NCBI GenBank assembly: GCA_900756605.1
Contig: CAAEKX010000120.1
Location: forward strand, 1 to 10,710
Length of the DNA: 10,710 bases
Direction: 5' to 3'
DNA from: Coriobacteriia bacterium
GTDB taxonomy: Bacteria > Actinomycetota > Coriobacteriia > Coriobacteriales > QAMH01
Both the position numbers and the translations under genes were made by a program. Each line of letters begins with the position of its first letter. Within the stretch, counting starts at the first letter, position 1. Below are positions 5,609-10,710 of the stretch, piece by piece. Under the pieces are notes generated by a model, which was not told the origin of the DNA, searched no databases, and saw nothing but the letters and a program-made list of their open reading frames with translations.

Positions 5609-6955
5609 TGACTTGAGGTCGCGTACGAAGAAGACGGAGCAGATGAGCACGCCTACGGCAAAGAGGGCAGACAGCCCGAGCGCCAGGTTGTAGCCGAGTG
5701 CGCCACCCACCACCGAGATGAGCAGCATCATGAGCGCCGTGCCAAACGAGGCGCATGCCTGGCGCACTGTCGTGAAGAAGGCCGAACCATCGATCATGTT
5801 CTCGACGGGCAGCTTGTGCATGCCCCAGGAGTTGAGGGGCCCGATGATCGAGCTTACGCCAATGCCACGCACGACCTGCAATGCCGTGATGAGCCAAAAC
5901 GGCGTATCGGCGGTGATGAAGGCCATGGCGCCGCTGCCGGCAACGAGCAGAAAGGCGGAGACCACGATGACGGGACGTGGACCGATCTTGTCGCTCAATA
6001 TGCCGGCGAGCGGGTTGAAGACCGCTGCGAGAATGGTGGTGGGAAGGAAGACGAGCCCCGCATCGACGGGGGTCATCTGCGCCACGTTCACGATGAAAAG
6101 CGGCAGGATAAGCGTGATGCCCATGAACGATGCGTTGAGCAGGTTCTGTGCGATGAAGCTCACCACATAGGTATGCGATTTGAAGATGGACATGTGAATG
6201 AGCGGGTACTTGATGCGACGCTGGCGCAGGACGAACCACGACACGCAGACGATGCCCACCACGAGACCCGCCCAGATGGCGGGGTCTGTTATCGGGCGGT
6301 ACGCGGCAGTGGAGAAGGAAAGGAGCACGCAGCCAAAGCCAACAGTCGAGAGAAGCGCAGAGAGGTAGTCAAGGTGCGCATCGTGCATCTGGTGTTCGCG
6401 CTTGCGCACGAAGGCGAGTGTCGCGAGTGCCAACACGGCGATGATGCCCGAGAGGATCCAGAAGAAGCTGCGCCACCCCCACGAGTCCACGAGCAGGCCA
6501 CCGAAGAGCGGGCCGATGTTGGGTGCGAAGCCGAGCGCGATGCCGGCGATGCCCATGGCCGTCGCGTTTTGGCCGGGCGGAAAGCGCGTCATCGCTATGG
6601 TCTGCATGACGGGCAGCATGATGCCCGCGCTGACCGCCTGAAGTACGCGCGCGAAGAGCAATATGCCGAAGTTCGGCGAGAAGGCGGCGATGACGGCGCC
6701 GACAAGCATGAACGCCAGGGCCACGAAGATGAGCGTGCGCACCGAGTAACGTCGGGCAAGGTGCGTCACGAGCGGTACGGTGACGCCGATGACGAGCATG
6801 TAGATAGTGGTGAGCCACTGGCTGATGCTCTCGGGCGTGCCGAAGCTTTCCTGCACGCCCGCGAGCATGGAGTTCATCGAGGTCTGCGTGAGCGCACCAA
6901 GTGCCGCCGTCAGGGTGACGATGGCGAACATCGCATATGTGCGACGATTGTCCAT
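5606..6955 (-). CDS. MFS transporter of the DHA2 (EmrB/QacA-like) type
   Basis: This 449-residue polytopic inner-membrane protein is probably a proton-coupled exporter. Hydrophobic segments run through the whole length, with twelve to fourteen predicted. It shows WLTTIYMLVIGVTVPL (47-62), the loop LARRYSVRTL (66-75), RVLQAVSAGIMLPV (103-116), and a motif C region GIALGFAPNIGPLFGG (138-153) followed by WGWRSFFWI (159-167), all typical of DHA2 transporters. The TM1 motif usually containing an Asp (LDxTIVN) reads LTQTSMN here, so that acidic residue is absent. The ATG at 6955 is preferred over a GTG at 6976, because the latter lies inside the upstream gene; the ATG follows the activator stop by four bases and has AGTAGG just before it. 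As the last gene of the dehydratase-like operon it may export a substrate or product of that system; this is inferred from position. Confidence 0.92.
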   Translation of the reverse strand: MDNRRTYAMFAIVTLTAALGALTQTSMNSMLAGVQESFGTPESISQWLTTIYMLVIGVTVPLVTHLARRYSVRTLIFVALAFMLVGAVIAAFSPNFGILLFARVLQAVSAGIMLPVMQTIAMTRFPPGQNATAMGIAGIALGFAPNIGPLFGGLLVDSWGWRSFFWILSGIIAVLALATLAFVRKREHQMHDAHLDYLSALLSTVGFGCVLLSFSTAAYRPITDPAIWAGLVVGIVCVSWFVLRQRRIKYPLIHMSIFKSHTYVVSFIAQNLLNASFMGITLILPLFIVNVAQMTPVDAGLVFLPTTILAAVFNPLAGILSDKIGPRPVIVVSAFLLVAGSGAMAFITADTPFWLITALQVVRGIGVSSIIGPLNSWGMHKLPVENMIDGSAFFTTVRQACASFGTALMMLLISVVGGALGYNLALGLSALFAVGVLICSVFFVRDLKS

Positions 6956-6959
6956 GTAC

Positions 6960-7940
6960 CTACTTTGCGATTGCACCGCGTTCGCAGCGGTTGCCCCAAG
7001 AGTCTATAAGCTCGTTATCACGATACACGCAAATGATTTCACAATGATTGGCGCAATGTCCACATTCTACTTCGCGGGTGACGAACTCGAAATCGAGCGC
7101 GGCTTCGAAGTCGAAGGCTCCGCTGGCGAAGGGTCCCTCGTCCGTTGCGGCGACGGGACCAGCGTCGGCGGCGAGCAGGGCGACACCATAGGCTCCCATG
7201 AGATGCCCGTCTGGATCGACGATCACGGGCATGTCCAGAAGCTCCTCGAAGGCGCGGACGACACCGACGTTCTTGCTTACGCCACCCTGGAAGACGGCAG
7301 GTCCCTCGATCTTCTTGCCCTTGCCGACGTTGTTGAGATAGTTCGAGGCGACCGCATGGCAGAGACCGGCGATGATGTCCTCGCGTGAGTAGCCCACCTG
7401 AATCTTGTGGACGAGGTCGCTTTCGGCAAACACCGTGCAGCGAGCGGCGATGTTGGCGGGCTTCTTGGAGGTGAGCGCAATCTCGCCGAATTCCTCGACC
7501 TCCACGCCGAGACGATGCGCCTGGCTCGAGAGGAAGGATCCCGTGCCGGCAGCGCACAGCGTGTTCATCGCGTAATCAACGGCAATGCCATCGGAGACGA
7601 TGATGATCTTGGAGTCCTGGCCGCCGATTTCAAAGATGGTGCGCACATCCGGATGCAGATGCGTGGTGCCCACCGCATGAGCCGTGATCTCGTTCTTGAT
7701 GACGGAGGCGCCGAGCATCGAGCCTACGAGACGGCGTGCGCTACCCGTGGTGCCCGCGCTGACGACGCGTGCATCGTCCTCGTCAATTTGCTTGCGCAGC
7801 TCGGCGATGACGCGCTTGGCGGCGCCGGCTGGGTCGCCCTCCGTCCAGAGGTAGGAGCGGGCGATGATTTCGTGGTTGTCGTCGATGATGACGCCCTTCG
7901 TGGAAATGGAGCCGATATCGATTCCGATGTTGCAGTTCAT
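6960..7940 (-). CDS. 2-hydroxyacyl-CoA dehydratase-type activator ATPase (BadF/HgdC-like, COG1924)
   Basis: This is an ASKHA-fold ATPase of the family that donates electrons, driven by ATP hydrolysis, to dehydratases and benzoyl-CoA reductase-type enzymes through a [4Fe-4S] cluster shared by a homodimer. In its 326 residues one sees the phosphate loop IGIDIGSISTKG (5-16), the second loop SAGTTGSARRLVG (61-73), FEIGGQDSK (103-111), and the two cluster cysteines in LCAAGTG (C129) and ARCTVFAESD (C168), then FQGGVSKN (217-224) and GAYGVALLA (249-257). A C-terminal extension adds CGHCANHC (C293, C296, C300) plus C304 and C319, beyond the roughly 260 residues of the classical HgdC activator. The ATG at 7940 overlaps the upstream stop as ATGA, so translation is probably coupled. 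Its expected partners are the two upstream subunits. Confidence 0.95.
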   Translation of the reverse strand: MNCNIGIDIGSISTKGVIIDDNHEIIARSYLWTEGDPAGAAKRVIAELRKQIDEDDARVVSAGTTGSARRLVGSMLGASVIKNEITAHAVGTTHLHPDVRTIFEIGGQDSKIIIVSDGIAVDYAMNTLCAAGTGSFLSSQAHRLGVEVEEFGEIALTSKKPANIAARCTVFAESDLVHKIQVGYSREDIIAGLCHAVASNYLNNVGKGKKIEGPAVFQGGVSKNVGVVRAFEELLDMPVIVDPDGHLMGAYGVALLAADAGPVAATDEGPFASGAFDFEAALDFEFVTREVECGHCANHCEIICVYRDNELIDSWGNRCERGAIAK

Positions 7941-9136
7941 GAGTGGGACTCCTTCTTCATGGCGAGCATGTCGTAAAACGCCTCGAGGCGCGTGTCCAGG
8001 CCCGTGTCGCTTGTCTGGGCATCGTAGGTGAGATAGAGGGTGGGGATGCGGTAATCCGAGCTGATGCGTTGGAGCACGGGTTCACAGTCGATCTCGGGCG
8101 TGCACCCGGCCGACTTCGCGTGAACGATGCCGTCGAAACCGCGCTCGGCATAGCGTCGTGCGGCAACGATGGTCATGGTCGAGGTGGGTCCCATGTCATA
8201 GAGCAGGTACTCGCCCGCGCTCACGCGCAGGTTGGGCTCGTTGTAGTGGATGAAGCGATGGGTGAGATTGAGGTAGCGGTGAATCTCCGTGCGCATGTTC
8301 AACAGCTTTTCGTCGAGTCCGAGGTTGGAGCGTTCATCGAACGCGGTGAAAAGCTCGCCGACGATGCCGATGCGAATGGGATTGGCTGGCTTGTCGATGG
8401 GAAGCCTGCGCATCGCATCCATGCAGCGCTTGTACGCCTCGTTGATGTCATCATCGCACGCGGCGGCATTAAGGTCATCCATATAGGCATCCCAAACGCG
8501 CTTGAACGAGCCGCGCTCGCACTCGAACCCGGCATTGGCGAGGTAGTAATCGCGTGCGTCGTCGAGTTTCTTTGCCATGTTCGCCACCGCTGCGAGCTGC
8601 ATGACGGCATGGGGGATGTTGATGTCCGGGTTGACCTTCTTGAGGCAGTCCTTGGCCCAGCCGAGGGGTCCCTGGTCGTTGTGCTCGGAGAAGTTGAGCA
8701 TGACGAAGTCATAACCGGCGTCGCGCAAGATGGACTCCTGGAGCTCGCCGTAATAGCCCAGACGACAGGGCCCGCCAAACTGGACGAGCACGTTGGCACC
8801 CTGGTCAAGGGCCTCGATGAAGTCACCGAGAATGTGCTTGAACGGTGTGCAGACGTAGTCGGTCGAGAGACGTTCGCCAAGCTCGATGGTCTGCCGCGTT
8901 GCGGTGGGAAGTGGCAGGAACTCGGCATCGAGAACGTGCTCGGTGAAGAATCTGAATGCAGGTTCGTAATAGCCGTACCTGAAAAACGCGACCTTCGTCA
9001 TCTTGTGGCGCTGCTTTCTGAGCGCCTTGCGCTGACGTTTCTCGCGCGATTTGTCGGTGATGAGCTGGGAGGGGCGCTTGGAATCACCTTCGACGGTGAT
9101 TTTGGAACGCACGCCTTCGTGTTCAGCGCTTGGCAC
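7937..9136 (-). CDS. 2-hydroxyacyl-CoA dehydratase-like subunit (COG3581 type)
   Basis: This 399-residue cytosolic protein belongs to the uncharacterised half of the acyl-CoA dehydratase/activase-related group. Characteristic stretches are VAFFRYGYYEPAFRFF (49-64), STDYVCTPFKHILG (91-104), QFGGPCRLGYYGELQ (119-133), LNFSEHNDQGPLGW (147-160), GIVGELFTAFDERSN (257-271), HAKSAGCTPEID (339-350) and YDAQTSDTGLDTRLEAFYDML (371-391). C96, C124 and C345 are candidate cluster ligands. The GTG at 9136 is supported by AGGAGG eight bases upstream, inside the preceding gene, and overlaps that gene by 14 bases. It adds 45 residues, strongly basic at 31-45, ahead of the usual start region at M46, which has no ribosome site of its own. 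The reaction and substrate are unknown; the activator gene follows with an ATGA overlap. Confidence 0.92.
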   Translation of the reverse strand: MPSAEHEGVRSKITVEGDSKRPSQLITDKSREKRQRKALRKQRHKMTKVAFFRYGYYEPAFRFFTEHVLDAEFLPLPTATRQTIELGERLSTDYVCTPFKHILGDFIEALDQGANVLVQFGGPCRLGYYGELQESILRDAGYDFVMLNFSEHNDQGPLGWAKDCLKKVNPDINIPHAVMQLAAVANMAKKLDDARDYYLANAGFECERGSFKRVWDAYMDDLNAAACDDDINEAYKRCMDAMRRLPIDKPANPIRIGIVGELFTAFDERSNLGLDEKLLNMRTEIHRYLNLTHRFIHYNEPNLRVSAGEYLLYDMGPTSTMTIVAARRYAERGFDGIVHAKSAGCTPEIDCEPVLQRISSDYRIPTLYLTYDAQTSDTGLDTRLEAFYDMLAMKKESHS

Positions 9137-10142
9137 GAATGTAACCTCCTCTGCGTTGGAACTGCAGGATGTCGATGAAACTCTCGAGGCGCGTCTGGAT
9201 ACCGGCCGTGCCCGTCTGCGCGTCGATCATGAGGTTGAGGATGGGAACGCCTTGTATGCAGCGCATGATCGCGTCATCGGTCATGGAATCGGGACCGCAG
9301 GGAAACGCACTGATCAAGATGATGCCGTCGATTCGGTCCTTGAGCATGAGGATGGAGCCGATGAGCTCGCGGCTGATGATCCACGGCATGGTTGACGAGA
9401 AGTCGAGGCTCGCCTTGTACGATTTGGCGTGATCGGTCTCGCATGCAAAGAGCGGCATGCATTCGAGCTGAGTGAGCGATCGAATGATGTCGCCGGCCAT
9501 GTACTGATCGAACGCGATATAGGGATGCGCGACGATGAGGATGGAGAGCGGTGCCTGCTCGGCTCTGGCGGGATCTTTGGCAACAATGCCTCGGTACTCG
9601 TCCATGAGCTTCAAGACATCCTCCTGACGCCGCGCTCGCTGCTCGTCGGCTTCTTTCTGTGCGTGGAGAGCCTCCTTGAAAGCGTGCTTGGACTCCTTGC
9701 GCGATGCGCCCAGACGCTGCCCCAGCTCGACGAAGGCGGCTTGCGTCGCCTTGATGTCGCTGGCGTTTTCCACGAGCAGCGATATGACGCGCAGCTCGGT
9801 GCGGAAGGTGTTGCGGACGAGGTCCGTCATGGACTGGAACTTGGTGCAGAAGCCGCGGTGCATGTCACAGCTGGCGTAGCAGGGAACGAAGATCGCGTCA
9901 CATCGCCCGATGAGATTGACCACGTGACCCATGAAGATTTTGGATGCGAGGCAGGTCTCATCCACCGAGCGCGCGATACCGGCATCGACGATGGCCTTGT
10001 CGGTCTCGTCGCTGATGACGACCGTCTTGCCGAGCGCTTCGAAGAAGGTCTGCCACAGCACACCGTAGCGATACTGCAGGAGGGCGCGCGGAATGCCGAT
10101 GACATGTATGTCGGCCAAGTCGGCATAGGCTGAGGTTCTCAT
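9123..10142 (-). CDS. Acyl-CoA dehydratase activase-related protein (DUF2229/COG3580 type)
   Basis: This is the first gene of the operon; 339 residues, cytosolic. The N-terminal DUF2229-like part contains IGIPRALLQYRYGVLW (15-30), VVISDETDK (41-49), SVDETCLASKIFMGHV (59-74) and a cysteine-rich FVPCYASCDMHRGFCTKF (85-102). A charged helical stretch (about 140-190) leads to a C-terminal half with ILIVAHPYIAFDQYM (201-215), SAFPCGPDSM (278-287) and LMIDAQTGTAGIQTRLESF (304-322), resembling the HgdB-like fold. Cysteines 64, 88, 92, 99, 234 and 282 are candidate Fe-S ligands. It lacks the ATPase domain that is often fused to this module in other anaerobes; that is the separate gene at 6960-7940. 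The start is uncertain: the ATG at 10142 has no obvious ribosome site, and a GTG at 10160 is an alternative. The family is fairly certain; the reaction is unknown. Confidence 0.9.
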   Translation of the reverse strand: MRTSAYADLADIHVIGIPRALLQYRYGVLWQTFFEALGKTVVISDETDKAIVDAGIARSVDETCLASKIFMGHVVNLIGRCDAIFVPCYASCDMHRGFCTKFQSMTDLVRNTFRTELRVISLLVENASDIKATQAAFVELGQRLGASRKESKHAFKEALHAQKEADEQRARRQEDVLKLMDEYRGIVAKDPARAEQAPLSILIVAHPYIAFDQYMAGDIIRSLTQLECMPLFACETDHAKSYKASLDFSSTMPWIISRELIGSILMLKDRIDGIILISAFPCGPDSMTDDAIMRCIQGVPILNLMIDAQTGTAGIQTRLESFIDILQFQRRGGYIRAKR

Positions 10143-10150
10143 GATGATTC

Positions 10151-10165
10151 TTTGTCCCACTTTCG
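10151..10165. repeat. Copy of the intergenic TTTGTCCCAC motif
   Basis: TTTGTCCCACTTTCG is a single-armed copy of the motif also seen at 1679-1690, 4171-4182 and 5596-5608. It lies in the leader of the dehydratase-like operon, just upstream of the chosen ATG, and covers the alternative GTG start at 10160. This makes the GTG less convincing as a true start. Confidence 0.4.
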
Positions 10166-10172
10166 CTTCGTT

Positions 10173-10200
10173 TTGTCGCTTGCTCCTTTAAGAATATAAT
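10173..10200 (+). promoter_or_regulatory. Promoter of the AGCS symporter gene
   Basis: TTGTCG (10173-10178) and a perfect TATAAT (10195-10200) are separated by 16 bp. Transcription would start near 10207, about 31 nt before the ATG at 10238. The palindrome CTGTGAACAG (10210-10219) lies in the early leader and could be an operator. The same AT-rich patch reads CTATTATATT on the other strand and may also serve the divergent operon, although no good -35 is seen there. Confidence 0.55.
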
Positions 10201-10237
10201 AGGGCATTACTGTGAACAGGGGAGACGGAGAGACCAC

Positions 10238-10710
10238 ATGGAAGATCTCAACAGCCTGCTCGTGGCTTTTACGGGCACGATCGATGACTTCATGTACACC
10301 TACATCCTGGTAATTCTTCTCGTTGCGACGGGCATATGGTTTACCATCCGCACACGCTGCGTGCAGATTCGCTACATCAAGGACATGTTCACGAACCTCG
10401 TGGGCAAAAGCGTCACGGCCGATACGCAGTTCTCCGACGACGTCGAGAACAGTGTCGATACGGGCAAGCTGCCCAAGGCTCCAGGCGCTGCCAACGAGCA
10501 TGGCAGCACGGCCTATGCGGATACCACGAAGCCCAAGAAGCAGCGTCGCATCTCGTCGTTCCAGGCGCTCATGGTCTCGACGGCCTCGCGCGTTGGCACG
10601 GGCAACATCGTCGGCATCGCGACGGCGATTGCGATTGGCGGCCCGGGCGCCGATTTCTGGATGTGGCTCATGGCCATCATCGGCGCGGCATCGGCGTTCG
10701 TCGAGTCGAC
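10238..10710 (+). CDS. AGCS-family sodium:alanine/glycine symporter (N-terminal part; runs off the window)
   Basis: The visible 157 residues are the N-terminus of a Na+-coupled alanine or glycine importer of the cytoplasmic membrane (AlsT/DagA family). The first membrane helix is about 19-37 (MYTYILVILLVATGIWFTI), followed by the family motif RCVQIRYIKDMF (40-51). The family hallmark SSFQALMVSTASRVGTGNIV (106-125) and IAIGGPGADFWMWL (131-144) then appear, ending in a region typical of the second and third helices. The loop between, about residues 52-105, is longer and more polar than in typical members, rich in Asp, Lys and Pro. The ATG at 10238 has GGAG at 10227-10230 with a seven-base spacer. 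The gene is divergent from the dehydratase-like operon, so both may share regulation. The remaining part of the gene lies outside the window. Confidence 0.93.
   Translation, partial: MEDLNSLLVAFTGTIDDFMYTYILVILLVATGIWFTIRTRCVQIRYIKDMFTNLVGKSVTADTQFSDDVENSVDTGKLPKAPGAANEHGSTAYADTTKPKKQRRISSFQALMVSTASRVGTGNIVGIATAIAIGGPGADFWMWLMAIIGAASAFVES

Noticed and set aside
5816..7009. 397-codon open frame on the plus strand opposite the MFS gene
   Set aside because: The product would be full of His, Asp, Glu and Arg with no recognisable fold, as expected for the complement of a membrane-protein gene.
7943..9178. 411-codon open frame on the plus strand opposite the COG3581-type gene
   Set aside because: It is an antisense shadow of a clearly recognised gene in GC-rich DNA; the translation is compositionally odd and resembles no family.
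10139..10501. 120-codon minus-strand frame overlapping the start of the symporter gene
   Set aside because: It lies opposite the conserved AGCS N-terminus and its product shows no family features.

Overview
The window looks like chromosomal DNA of a GC-rich anaerobe, most likely an actinobacterium of class Coriobacteriia (Eggerthella/Slackia/Olsenella-type). This is inferred from the high GC content with long antisense open frames, a membrane-anchored LuxR/NarL-type regulator next to an ABC ATPase, an oxygen-sensitive 2-hydroxyacyl-CoA dehydratase-type Fe-S system, and an AGCS Na+/amino-acid symporter. No rRNA, tRNA, CRISPR array, insertion sequence or phage gene was seen. Coding is dense and no gene-free stretch exceeds about 165 bases.

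Left part (1-2032). An ABC transporter ATPase on the minus strand runs off the left edge. It is divergent from a plus-strand LuxR-type regulator with an N-terminal multi-pass membrane domain. The space between them holds a candidate minus-strand promoter with inverted repeats directly upstream of its -35, a position that would suit an activator site. A hairpin follows the regulator, then a small acidic protein of unknown function.

Ion-transport pair (2029-4082, minus strand). A CPA2-type cation/proton antiporter with a TTG start is joined by an ATGA overlap to a six-helix voltage-gated-type K+ channel with a TTTGYGD filter. An extended -10 promoter lies ahead of the pair. Neither protein carries a cytosolic RCK/TrkA-N regulatory domain.

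HTH-like / vWA pair (4192-5545, plus strand). A protein of unknown function has a conserved-looking, probably helix-turn-helix C-terminal domain. It is followed by a stand-alone TerY-like von Willebrand A protein with an intact MIDAS. An 11-bp hairpin could mask the vWA gene's Shine-Dalgarno sequence. This is the least understood module of the window.

Dehydratase-like operon (10142 down to 5606, minus strand). In order of transcription it encodes a DUF2229/COG3580-type subunit, a COG3581-type subunit, a COG1924 (BadF/HgdC-type) ATPase activator with an extra C-terminal cysteine cluster, and a DHA2-type MFS transporter. The first three genes overlap one another and the MFS start lies four bases after the activator stop, so this is a clear operon. 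In many anaerobes the first three parts occur fused in one large protein; here they are separate. The substrate is unknown.

Right edge (10238-10710, plus strand). The N-terminal part of an AGCS-family Na+:alanine/glycine symporter with an unusually long polar cytoplasmic loop is divergent from the operon and has its own TATAAT promoter.

A short motif, roughly TTGTCYCAYTTT and often part of an inverted repeat, recurs between genes at about 1675, 4172, 5596 and 10151, with a related repeat at 842-870. It may be a genome-wide intergenic element.
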